From Trichoplax sp. H2 (Eukaryota > Placozoa > Uniplacotomia > Trichoplacea): a stretch of DNA of 64,000 nt. Shown here piece after piece: positions 13,901 to 25,441 of the stretch. Where the stretch lies: the NCBI GenBank assembly GCA_003344405.1, contig NOWV01000050.1, positions 62,001 through 126,000 of the forward strand. Reading direction: 5' to 3'. Position 1 is the stretch's first letter. Every line of letters begins with the position of its first letter. The notes beneath the pieces are model-generated. The model had not been told where the DNA came from and searched no databases. It worked only from the letters and a program-made list of their open reading frames with translations. A program made the position numbers and the translations under genes.

Positions 13901-16900
13901 CCTTGCTGTACTAGCACCATAGATTGTTCTAATATTATCCAGCCGAGAAGATCCAGAGGTCCTAACAGTTGCATTGCTATCACCGTACTATGAAGAATCA
14001 TGTTTAGTTGCTTCATTGTCGAAAAATGATGTTTGGATACTGCATAAAAATTTTATCTCTATAAAAACTTTCGTAATAAAGTGCAACAGGATCTACCTTC
14101 TTCAAAATAAATCCAACGCCTTCTTGGTGAACTGCATATCTAGGATTAAAAAGCAAAATATGAACACTACCATCACCGACTCTTTATATTATAAGACTCA
14201 AAGCATGCTTTAACAATACCTAGAAATAACCTCTGTAATTTTGTTAAACTCCTCGTTTGGATTCTTAAGAGCCTTTAGCCTCAGTGGTGTATTAAAGAAC
14301 AAATCTTCTACCTTTGAAAATGATAAAAATAGTAATCAACAAGCAGTAATTACTATGACAGGAATATTAACCTACATTTATTTGTGTTCCAACATTCCCT
14401 GCGCATGGTTTCGGATCTGCTGATGCATTTGGCTGGCCAGGAACCATTTTACCATCAGCATAGGTTGCTCTAGATAAAGAAAGATTATGGTAATAATAAT
14501 TAATAATGTAACCGTGAGAGATATTACACTTTAAATCACTTCATAATGTTACTACCACAAGGAAGGTGTTAGGAGTACTCTCTACTTGTTATATTTTATA
14601 CACAGACGAGAAAGCTATGTAAACTGGTAGATCACCAAGCAATCATGAGTAACGCAGATTAGTGCGGAAGTTTTTACGACAAACTATGGTCTAGACATGC
14701 AACTTTAAAATAGTTACCAATGGCGATTCGCTTTTAAGTCAATAACCAATATATCGATTTAAATTAGCAACCTAAAATCTGCCAGACTAAAGTACTTCTA
14801 ATGGTTCATATCCTAACCTTACCTGTATGCACACTTAGAATCTTCAGTTCTAGTCACTATAGCAACATGAGCTACGTGGCTTATGCTGGCCAAAGCCTTA
14901 AATGATGGATATAAGATATGATTACATATATCTATATTGAATAATTAGTAGTAAGTCATTTACAATTTCCTACAAAATATTCGATGGCAGCTTAATGTAT
15001 ATAAAATTAAGTTCAATAAAAATAGAACAGAAGACATTCACTCATAAGATTTATTCCAATCGATGATTAATAAATCCTTTACATATTGATTTACTTTTCG
15101 CGATTTAGTGATATTCTATAATCAAAAGGCATCACAAAGAATCTATAATATGCCTGATGTATATCCCAGGCGGAAACACTTCTAGATTCAAGCTTTATGA
15201 CGTCATCACAATCTAAAATTTCTCATCTATTACATTAATATCGACATAGCTACTAGCGGATCATTAACTATGCGATAAACGGACACTGTATCATTACGAT
15301 TACCATTCAAGATGGAATCTAACTAGACTGAATGAACATTGTCCCTTCCTGATATGTAGAAAGTTACCTCTCCTCTGAATCCATACGTGACCATTGAGCT
15401 TAAATCTTCAAATCTTGATAGCTTACTGGTTGTAAATCGTTCACATACGATATCAAGATCTTCTTTCTAAAAAAATTGAATATCTTAAAACTTTAAATGG
15501 CCAAGTAATAATCAATCTTAATGATGCTTATGAAACGATCACTAAAATAGTGCTGTGATAAAATATTTTGATATTTGTGAATTTTTTAAGAGTCAAGGTC
15601 TGATAGAATCCACGTCATGTATGACTTTGAATTACAGCCATTGTATAGTCGATATTAATATTGTAATGGATTGTACTACATTGTAAGTCTTGTCAGATCA
15701 TATTTAGCTAAGATAATCGTATCATCAAAAGCTAAACATGTATCAGTTTCAGATCGATTTTAATTTTGAAATACAAGAGGGGTTTTAGCCACAATGTACG
15801 CTCAACGCTGTACCTCTTTCAAAGAATCGTTACTACTTGCTGTTTTATACTATTACCTTAATTCCATGACCATTATCTTGAATTTGAATTAATTTTAAGC
15901 CACCAGACTTGACAGTTACTTGAATCAAAGTTGCTTTTGCGTCAAGGCTGCCATAATTAAAAAGCGGAACACAAAGCAGGTGTCAGAATTGCAGTACAAT
16001 AAGTATACTGAATACAGATTTCTCTCGTATTGAATATGTAATAGGACAGTGATACATTCTACACTAAGGTAGGAGTGAAGATTATCCACTCTATATCAAT
16101 CTTGAGCAGTAAAGATAATATTTAAGAAATAATGCATCAATTGTGATCATGCTGCGAGAGCGCAAGCACCTCACTTAGCTACGTAAGACTATAGTATAAC
16201 AAGAGGATTACAAAGTCACCAGTCGAATTCCAATGTCATTGTTGCGACTAAGAAATGGCGTATTAACTGTGTTGATACTGCAACTGTCTGAATAACCCAT
16301 TTAGCTATGTTGTACGAAACTGATATCAAGAGGATTCATCAGTCGATTACAGAAGACACCACTGCTGCAAAGTATGTATGCAAATGCTTTTATATTTCGT
16401 CAACTTGGATATAAACGTTTTGACATCATTGTCTGTATTGAGCGGTGTACATGGTATAATCCAGCATGAAATTTCTACGTGGCAATCTATGCAATCGCAT
16501 CATGCATGTAAAAGTTGCATGCTTCCACCAGTATACGAGCAACACACAGTCTATTACATGTGTAGGTACATCACTGCGTGTAAAATTTAAAAAAATTGAA
16601 CAACTATGGTGTGACAACACTAGCAAGCAATGGCTGGCTCTCCTGTACTGTAGAGTGTACATACGCCTACTATCATTTGACGAGCTCTACAGGTGATCCA
16701 TAATGTAATCTATTCCAGCATCACTAACCTATTTTCTATCATTTCTTTAATTGCGTTGGCTGGTCTTTGAATAACCTGCGCATAAGAGTAGGAAAGATAT
16801 TTGATACATTGCAAGTAAAATGATGGCGGTTTTGTCAGATGGATGATGCCTCGTTAATATTGCATCCATCAAGCTAGTACAGTACTCTACCTCTCCAGCA

Positions 16901-16950
16901 GCAATTCGGTTGACGACATTTTCATCTAGTTTTTGAATTTTTCGTTCCAT
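10965..16950 (-). CDS. MLH1: DNA mismatch repair protein MLH1
   Basis: MutL homologue acting in mismatch repair (with PMS2/PMS1) and meiotic crossing-over (with MLH3). About 19 exons read from the start at 16950. The N-terminal GHKL ATPase motifs appear in order: [18 protein letters not shown] (with the catalytic Glu), [48 protein letters not shown], then [24 protein letters not shown] and [12 protein letters not shown]. The linker exon (about 12671-13015) contains [11 protein letters not shown]. The C-terminal dimerisation region has [60 protein letters not shown] and VEHLLYPAF. It ends in LYKVFERC, the invariant MLH1 terminus, with the stop at 10965. No broken exon was seen. Introns are 80-900 bp. 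Confidence 0.95.
11050..11055 (+). terminator. Candidate METTL5 polyadenylation signal
   Basis: First AATAAA after the METTL5 stop (166 bp downstream). It sits on the opposite strand of the terminal coding exon of MLH1, so the two mRNAs would overlap tail to tail. Confidence 0.4.
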
Positions 16951-18770
16951 GTCAGCTAAAATGAATGATCTTACAACTTAGCCTGCTTGTATAGTTTAAA
17001 ATACGAAAACTATTCACAGCGGTAAGCATAAATAGAGACCATCGAATCTTCATCAAGCAGTTAGGCTGCACGAGATGTGTTTTGATGATTATTTTCGCTG
17101 TGTTTAATACAATGTCAGGGGTAGGTCGATCAGTCACTATTAAGCCCATGTCAAGTCCACTGACTACCGGCTAAGTTTAGTCTTGCTGAGGCCTAGAGTA
17201 GTAGCAAGTCTCCTCGGATGGACGGACTTTCCCTAGCAGATGACGCCGAAAATATTGAAAAATAATGACTCAGTATGGATCTTCCGTGTCTGTTTTCGAA
17301 ATCACTCTTATTAATTTGAATCGTATTGATGATGTCAATTGACTGCTTCCAAGCAAAGCTTAGTAACAGCTAATAGAATACAATGTAATATTACTTCATT
17401 TAGAAAGAATCAGTCCATTCAGAAATCGGCTGTCTGCATACTAAAGTATACTAGTGTTCGAAATCAAATGTTTGACCCAATTTGTTGACCAAAGTGGGCT
17501 ACATGTCTGTCCGTCCAAAGGAGTTTGCAGTCTACAGTAGGTATTCTTCGCGTAGTCCATGGCTGATACTCACGACAGCCGCTACTATCCAGTATACAGT
17601 ATCTTTCCACTCAGTCCATACAGTATACAGGCGGTGTATACGCGGTATTTTGCTTTCAAAGTAACGAATGCCAAAACGATAAGCGCAAAAATGGAAAGTT
17701 GAGCTCTAAAAAAGTGCGAGGGATCGCGATACTGCAATATTGGAAATATGGAAAGCCTTCAACTGGCGATGTAGCGAGATCAAGAATCTGAGACTTTAAG
17801 CTTTCCTTTTAGTCTACTTTATTGGGAGTCCATGCCAAGCGCGATATAATACACACGTTAACTAGACGTAAGAACTGTGACAACAGATCAGCTCTACAGT
17901 AGTACGAACATAACTTTAATAACATATCCTAATGCACGTGAACATTTGTAGCATGAGATCTTAATCTAGTACAGCAGGTAAGATGTAGATAAGCCGTAAA
18001 TAGTATTGTACGATATCTAGGATTCCCCACGTTCTATGGCGCGTACACTACAAGGTAACAAGCAGAAGTTTACAGGACAGGCGATGTAGACTATTTTCAT
18101 AATAATTCATTGTAGTCTCTACGTGATTTTTTTTTTTGGGGGGGGGGGCACACAGTCACTCACAACTAATGTTCAAATACTACAAAATCATTGCTCTTCT
18201 TGCAAGTATTTCATCCTATGCAACGGAAGACGATCATTGAAATGAAATGAATTTCATGTTTCAGATCTGCATTCATGCATGGACTACTTGACAATACTGA
18301 GAATATTGTAGTACTGGTGTCCATGATTGATGTTATTTATTTGCGGATATTTGGCGGTAACGAAATGAATGAAATTGATTGGTGGATGTGAAAGCGTTTT
18401 ATAGCTTGAACAAGACTTCTTTGTTAGTCAAATTGTACTGGCTATGAAGATCAATGGGTATGATGCAAGTGGTGCAGTTGATGCAAACTCGGCAGCGACG
18501 CATTGTGGGATAGTGGCAAGGGTGAGATTCGTTCTTCCAGTATTTGATGGTTTTTCTTTTGTCTCAGCACTGTAAAAATGGCGTACACGAATTGAAATCA
18601 TTTATTTCACCAAAATAAATGACACAAGTATGTTTATGAGAGCTTCTTCTTAGTACACATGACAATTTTGATAAATTTGGTAGTCAAAATGTGGCAAAAG
18701 ATGAGTGTTGATTTCTGTGAAAGGAAAAGGATGAGGCTGTACAGTTATACAATATAGGCACTGTATCTTT
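16951..18770. other. Intergenic, upstream of MLH1; no gene recognised
   Basis: It must contain the MLH1 promoter near 16951-17200. I see no recognisable coding exon. Features are TACAGTATAC runs at about 17575-17640 and an abrupt T11G10 tract at 18127-18147. Confidence 0.45.
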
Positions 18771-18774
18771 TTAT

Positions 18775-18890
18775 ACAGTGCGCACAGTACTGTATAGTAC
18801 AGTACAGTCAATCTTAAAGAGTACAGTGCGTACTGTAGACTGTACTGTAGTGTAGCCTAGTACTGTATACTGTACTGTACAGTATGAAAA
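18775..18890. repeat. TACTGTA-rich palindromic patch
   Basis: Dense ACAGTACTGTA, GTACAGTACAGT and TACTGTACAGTA words, including the 12-bp palindrome TACTGTACAGTA. It closely resembles the 3.1-3.5 kb patch in composition. Confidence 0.6.
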
Positions 18891-18899
18891 CAAGGAAGA

Positions 18900-19330
18900 A
18901 TGTTGCAGCCGGCACACGGTACGAAGTACTGTTGGCGTCGCCTACTGTATGGTCGTAGCGTCGTCCACCTGACTTGCCACAATGTGATTGGCTGACTACC
19001 AAACAACAATAAAGCGTTGCGTGACGTGGAGTTTTAAGTCACGCAGTTCACGTCACCATACCTCATTCTGGATTCTTTTTGGCGCTGTTGAGTTGACTTG
19101 CAGGCTTTCGTCATCCATTATCACCACGTAAGCCAACCACCGATAACATTTTCCTTTTCCAGTACGCAAGGGCGATACACTGCACTGCAGTTGGACGCGA
19201 AGAGGTGACGTATTCCGTGACGTAGAAGTGAAGGCAAAAAGAGAAGAGGCCGATCAGTAAGCTTGAAATAAAATAATAATCAATTGCACTACCGTCGTCA
19301 CCTAGGCATCCATCCATAGTGTGGAGAATT
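18900..19330. promoter_or_regulatory. GC-richer promoter-like island with four TGACGT sites
   Basis: This block is less AT-rich and has more CpG than its surroundings. TGACGT lies at 19022-19027, 19206-19211 and 19218-19223, and on the minus strand at 19050-19055. A CCAAT-type word (GATTGGCTG) is at about 18987. TGACG(T) is the core of the CREB/ATF site, and the next gene on the plus strand, 4.7 kb away, is CREB. A promoter with an untranslated CREB exon is possible, or the promoter of an unseen transcript. Inference only. Confidence 0.35.
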
Positions 19331-19518
19331 TGTTGATTTGATTTAGCGATGGTTTCTTTACCCGAGAACCATCCAGGCTGACAATAGTGTTCAAGGAGCA
19401 GGACGAGGATGCTATTTCGATCCTAATATCATTTCATACGCTTGCTTTATCCATCCATGGCGCCTTTTTTTTTTCACCCCAGACCGCACCGCTTGCTAGA
19501 ATGATCGATCATTGGGAT

Positions 19519-19568
19519 GGTAGTGGATTCGTTAACGCCACTCGATCGGTGAGGATGAATCCACTACC
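19519..19568. repeat. Inverted repeat, 12-bp arms
   Basis: GGTAGTGGATTC at 19519-19530 is matched by its reverse complement at 19557-19568, with partial complementarity extending outward (CATTGG/CCAATG). The loop is 26 bp. Confidence 0.6.
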
Positions 19569-19746
19569 AATGAAAACTCTTTTGCGGGCAGCATTCAACG
19601 GAGAGAAAAATGGCCCATTTTCTTTCTGCTTACTACCCAGTGGCCTACTACCGGAGTAGGATAGCCAAGGCAAGCACTCATGTTATGTTCAAACAAGGCT
19701 AACTACAGGCCTTGCAATTCAATTGAGCATGATGGAGTAAGTCGTG

Positions 19747-20285
19747 GACAAATGCTTGATTGTTCCATACACCATGCTAGCACGGATGGAAATTCAATCA
19801 AACGATCCATAGTACAAACCGACAATGGAGGAGATGATCATATACCTTTGTCAATGAATCAATCCTTCGGGAAACGGCTACCTTGACTCCACCAGTAGGA
19901 TAGAGGTGGATCGATGACTAACAAAGCGCTTGGGCCTTTCCATCGGTCATTCATGTCGTTGAAAAATAATGGACCAACGTTGATTTCTTCCATAGACTGC
20001 TGTTAAGCATGAAATCCAATCATGTCGACGCAGTCGACTATCCAATACCCTTTAAAACAAATACATTCTCCATCAACTTCACCGACTAGACTGTAGTAGG
20101 ATAGGCAATAGTGTGATGATCGATATCAACGCTGTTGGCCTTGTTGTGGACCATTGCCTTACAAACGTTTGATTGTTCCATAGACTATAGGAAATACATT
20201 GCAAATGCAATCAAACCATCTATAGTATACGTATGCCTACAATGCATTCAAAAATGTTATTATGCCTTTGCTTTGTAAATGAATT
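19747..20285. repeat. Diverged direct repeat, two ~120-bp copies
   Basis: Copy 1 is at about 19750-19862 and copy 2 at about 20163-20285. Both start with CAAATG or CAAACG before TTGATTGTTCCATA. Both continue through AATCAAAC-ATC-ATAGTA, a C-ACAATG block, and CCTTTG followed by AATGAAT. Identity is moderate with small indels. The ~300 bp between them holds another CCATAGACT word but no clear third copy. Confidence 0.5.
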
Positions 20286-20289
20286 GACT

Positions 20290-23000
20290 CTCGCCTAATG
20301 ACAAGATATCAATGAAGAATAACTGTATATGGGAGGATGCCTCCACTCAGCCAATTGCATTAAATGCCATCAAGCATTCTACTACAATCTTGATCAAAGT
20401 AGACATAAATTGACAAGTAGATCAAGCCCCAAAGATTTTTGTCTATAATCTATCCCAAACTTGATGCCATTTTGACTGAGTTTGTAGTCCTTGTTCAATG
20501 GAATGAGCTAATGTACTGCAATTGACATCAACGTAGACATCAAATTGAAGGTCCCATCAGTTTTTACTTCATTTTTCCAATCGTTACTGAATTCAATAGC
20601 ATCAACTGCAAACTCCTTCAAACAAAACAAAATTCAATGTTTATCATGCTCCAAATAGAGTCAATAGCCGATCCCAAAGTTAATTACCAGATTTAGTTTG
20701 TTCTTGATGATGAATTTGGACAATGAACGCGAACCGAATCGTTGTTGTACGATGCCAAAATGAATTACCAGATTAATCTATTGTAGGTTGCTAGCAACAC
20801 TAGATCATGACAGGAAAGGATCACTATGTTTATGAATGAATTTGTGTATTAACTTGTGATAGATTTTTTGATGGCTATGCATTAGCCGTTGGGAACGTAT
20901 TTTAACTTCATTTCTTAATCGATGACTGTTGTAGAATTGACCATAGATGGACTCTTTTTGCTGGCCTATGTTATTGACTCCATCTCACTCTCTAATACTG
21001 GCATTGACTAGGATAAATTGATACTAGTAGGAATTTCTCTTTCCATATTCAATACAACTGCCGCGTACTTTTAAATAATAATAATTAATCTAAACTGTAA
21101 GTAACCATTCATAACTACTACTGTAACTGGACTAGCCTCCTCAAATTACTACCGTACATTCATCCAAGTTCACTGTGTTCTGACCATGAACATACAATCA
21201 GTAAATCCAATTTCTAGGTAGTATTATCAAAAATGCATGTGTATGTTCAATCTGTCTCAACCACTATCCATTTAATGAACACTAGTAAACAGCGAATGGC
21301 AAACACGACTACATGCTTGCTACTACGGCTAATGGACGATGTGTAATTTGTAAATTCATTCATTCATTAATTCTATTAATGAAGTCTACTATAAACGTAT
21401 ACTGCAATACTGGCTTATCCTTTAAAATACATTACTGGAAGTGAACTTCTTCATGATCACCAATGCTAACTCAAACGCATTGCGACTAGACTTGTTGTGT
21501 ACGCACTTTTTGTCAAGTTTTCTGAATACAATCAATAGAAAATCTTCAATAACATGATTAGGACTACAGCATGTAGAAATAGATGAAATCATCGAGGTAA
21601 GGAAAAGGGCCTATTTTCTTACCTCTACAGTTAAAATTGACTTTTTCTCCTAGTAAATTCCTTCGAAAAGTTGTATCTACATGATCCAAGCAAGTTAGTA
21701 GTCTATTTTCTCCGCTGTAGTTGGATTACAGTGTCACTATAATGTACAACAACAATTTACTCGTCATTCAATTCTACCATCGATCCAATGGATACTACTG
21801 TCGATGAGAAGAATAATCCCATACAGCTCATCATTATCTACTACAAATGGCTGTTATTGATGATATACGCTACTACAGATTTTTTTCAAAAGACATTTCT
21901 GCCTTTTCTTACCACTAATCACCTACGTCAATGCTAACCTATAATCATTCAGCCATTTCATCATTTTCCATACTTTCATAATCATGGAAGTGAACATTTA
22001 TCAATCACTTTGGATTGGAATCTACTATATTCAATTGCTCTGAAAGAGCCAAAGAACACAATCAATCTATCGTTGCCAACGAAATGGATTGATTTTTCCC
22101 CCTCTACTTGAAGTATCGTTGACTCCTCAAGTTTTCAACAGAATAACCGCATGCAGTATTTTTTTTATCCTTTTTAATTGATTGATATTCATATGCCGGC
22201 AATTCATTCAACTCGGTAATTCATTGTGACTAGTATAATGGCAATCATGGAACATTTAAACCATTTTTTATTTTTTATTTTGTATGATTGGCCTGTTTAC
22301 GGTCTCTTTTGCATACATAAATGCATAAGATTGGATCGAGGTCATACCGATTTAGACATGCTTTTTAAGCCAAGAGATAAACAAAATCATCATCATCTTT
22401 ACTCTTGCAATGACCTTTCTCAACAGCGTAAGATTTCTAATCTAAATAGATCCACTTTGACAATGAGGATACAGATTATTGGAGACATAAATGCATTATC
22501 TTGAATAAACACTACGGAATTGCGTTAACAGTTCATCGTATTATTTTTTACAATTTCAAGTTCAAGTTGTTCCACAGTATTCAGTTATTGGATCACTAAA
22601 AGGATAATTGCTATGCTTGACAAATAGTGCGCCTTTCAATGCATGTTGAGATTATGCTATGTGTCCATGCATTAGAATAAGTGCCAAGAATTTATGTACC
22701 AAATACAAAGTCTATCAAGTCAACAACTGTTCAATAGCATGGATGAACAATGTCCCTCTTATATTTATTATTAACTGACAAAATGGTCTGTTCTTACTCT
22801 TCTAACTTTCACTATTCTCCTATAGACTCTGTTACTAAAATTTTATGAACGATATTGGCAAGTTAATGAAGTTATACTCGCTCGATTACATGAACTGAAA
22901 AGATTACGTTCATAAATAGAATTGATGCCACTAGTATTGAATGGGTACACTAAAAAATCGAAATCTCCACTTTAAAATTTCATTCTCGTTACTTGAATGG
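20290..23000. other. Intergenic, no gene recognised
   Basis: AT-rich with many ACTACT and CAAT-type words. Short frames here (for example 22226-22504) show no recognisable domain. Confidence 0.4.
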
Positions 23001-23002
23001 CC

Positions 23003-23238
23003 TGAATCCTACCTGCAAATACTGTTCAAATAGCATAATACCACAAAAAAATCATTTCCAGATAGGCTGAGGATGTCTTCTCGTTGAATTTCTGTTGGTG
23101 AATAATAGAATGAAGTAATTGCCAGAGTAGCGTGAATCCTACATGTAAATACTCTATTTAGATACCACGAAAGATCATTTCCAGATAGGTTATGGATGTC
23201 TTCTCGTTGAATTTCTGTTAGTAAATAATAGAATGAAC
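23003..23238. repeat. Tandem duplication, ~120-bp unit, 2 copies
   Basis: GAATCCTACCTGCAAATACT at 23006 recurs as GAATCCTACATGTAAATACT at 23131. Both are followed by ATACCAC, ATCATTTCCAGATAGG, GATGTCTTCTCGTTGAATTT, CTGTT and AATAATAGAATGAA. Similarity is high, so it is a fairly recent duplication. Confidence 0.85.
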
Positions 23239-23928
23239 CAATTAATGTTGTATTCTGTATGAACGCCTATCATGAAATAAAGGGCTGAATTCGAGTCCTA
23301 AACAACTTGAGAGAGTACATCATTCTGGTAACAGCTCCGCCTTCAACATGCTCCATATTTTATTTTTGCCTGATACTATGATAATATTGTATTGTGCGTT
23401 TGTAGCATTTAATGTAACAGTGAAATAAGATAATTAGTAATGCCTCAGCTATCTAGCATGAAAGTTAAAGCTAATGAATGCATTGTCAAACTGAAGACTT
23501 TGTAAATCCAGATCAAAAATTCTACCCCTCCTATACAACTCGTATACCGTATTATTTGTACCTTATTTTTTTGTAATGCTACATAATCACCTCTACCATG
23601 GACTACTACAAGGTTCTCTTCTACTAGCCCATGCCGCAACATATCAATCAATATCAATTGCAGACATGCTGTATAAACCCCATTGCCAAATGATTGAACT
23701 ACGTACGGTATTTAACTTACATATCCAACATTTACTATGGATATCACGAGAGCTTTCTATACTTTAAATGACGAGTTAATTCTCATAACTGCCGTAATTT
23801 AAAATCCTTCTTAGACCGAGATTATATATATACATATATACTACAGCAACGGTTACTATTCTTATGTTTAATATCATTCTGTTATTTCCATTTCATAAAT
23901 TGCTTACAATAGTAAATTCTTGTTGTAG

Positions 23929-24027
23929 ATGACAGTATGCACTATTCCGAAATCTACAGTACGACGAACTAAAAAAATTAAATTCTATAAAACCTTTAGA
24001 TTAACTGCAAGTTTCAAGAAACACTAG
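23929..24027 (+). other. Candidate upstream ORF before CREB
   Basis: ATG at 23929, just after a possible splice acceptor (TTGTTGTAG), opens 32 codons ending in TAG at 24025-24027. That is 12 bp before the CREB start codon and in the same frame. If this segment is 5' untranslated region, the ORF could limit CREB translation. Confidence 0.3.
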
Positions 24028-24039
24028 CTTAATAATAAC

Positions 24040-25441
24040 ATGGAAGACGTGCAAGATCGCTCTAATGAAATGCTTTCTCAAACTACTTCCTCTCAAGGCA
24101 GCAATCAACAAGATCTGCATACTACTGCAACAGTCTCACAACATAACAATCCAGTACAAAGAACTGCTAATAACATTCCAATTCAAAATAGCGGACAAGT
24201 TATCAATGCAGGTATTTTAGTCCAAGCTGGTAACTTAGCACCGCCCCAGCTACCAGTTCAAGGAGTAGATCAATCAGAAGCAGACGATAAGGCAACACGA
24301 GAAATGTTAGCAAGGAGACCAAGCTATAGGTAACATTATCTCAATACAGGAATCCATGGATCTTTTCCTATTCAATTGATGTGAATATCTGTAACCTTCA
24401 ATGAAAAAAACATATAACTACTATAGTATTTTATAAATGAACTATTTTACAATCTTACCCAACTTACTCGTATACTGACAGAGTTATACAATTTTCTTAT
24501 ACTTATAATTCAATCTAGAAAAATTTATAATGACATATCCGATTCAAATAATGGATTACCTAAAATAGACATGCCAGATGGTAGTCATCATTCGCAACCT
24601 CCCGATGGTAATGATCAAGTAACATCAATCTCAATGGCTAATAACACGACAATTGTTAGCCATCAACAAGCAGGGGGACCAACTGACGTTATGCACCCTG
24701 TTGGCGCTCATCAAAACATTGCTATGCAAGTAACTGATTCAACTCCAGTCAATATGCCACCTCATTCAATAGCCGCGATAACAGTTGCTCCTGGTCAGCC
24801 TATAATGCAATATACCCAACAGCCACAGCAGGTAATTTTATGTCGTTCTTTATAAATTGAGCAAGCTTGTATTGTCAGTATTGTAGGTAGCATCATGACA
24901 TAATAATATATCAATATTGATATATATGCAAAGCAACATAGACCACTACTACGAATATCCGTAGATTAGACGATAATGAAAACTTTGCAGCTGTTAATTG
25001 AATTAATGTCATACACATACGTTTTTGATGTTTTGACAGGCGTTCCAATTACGACCACCACATCATGGATTGCCTCATATATCACACAACTTAATTATGA
25101 ATAATCCTAATTTGGCGAATCAACAAATGGCGGAAGAAGCGTCAAGAAAACGTGAATTACGATTAAGAAAGAATAGGTAAGGGTATATACGACTGTAAAT
25201 ACAACATCAAAGTAGTAGTAATAACTTATAGTACGTAGTTATAGCAATGATTTGGACGTTGCTCTATACCGCCTAAACATAATAACTGTAATGTAGGGAT
25301 GCTGCAAAAGAATGTCGACGAAAGAAGAAAGAGTACGTGAAGTGTCTTGAGAATCGAGTAGCAGTTTTAGAAAACCAAAACAAAGCACTAATTGAAGAAT
25401 TGAAAGCTTTGAAAGACTTATACTGCCAAAAATCAGACTAA
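24040..25441 (+). CDS. CREB1: CREB/CREM/ATF1-family bZIP transcription factor
   Basis: Nuclear cAMP-response-element binding activator. Four exons (24040-24329, 24519-24831, 25040-25176, 25297-25441) join in phase to 294 residues. The glutamine-rich N-terminus leads to the kinase-inducible domain, residues ~88-105: REMLARRPSYRKIYNDIS, with the PKA target serine at residue 95. The conserved intron splits the Arg codon right after PSY. A second Q-rich region follows. The C-terminus has LRLRKNRDAAKECRRKKKE (basic region) and the zipper YVKCLENRVAVLENQNKALIE, ending in LYCQKSD. This is almost identical to vertebrate CREB1/CREM, so all signalling and DNA-binding residues are kept. It could be called CREM or ATF1 equally, since it predates their split. 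Untranslated 5' exons may lie upstream. Confidence 0.94.

Noticed and set aside
19387-19659. 90-codon plus-strand frame
   Set aside because: No recognisable domain, crossed by an inverted repeat, and no matching splice or neighbour context.
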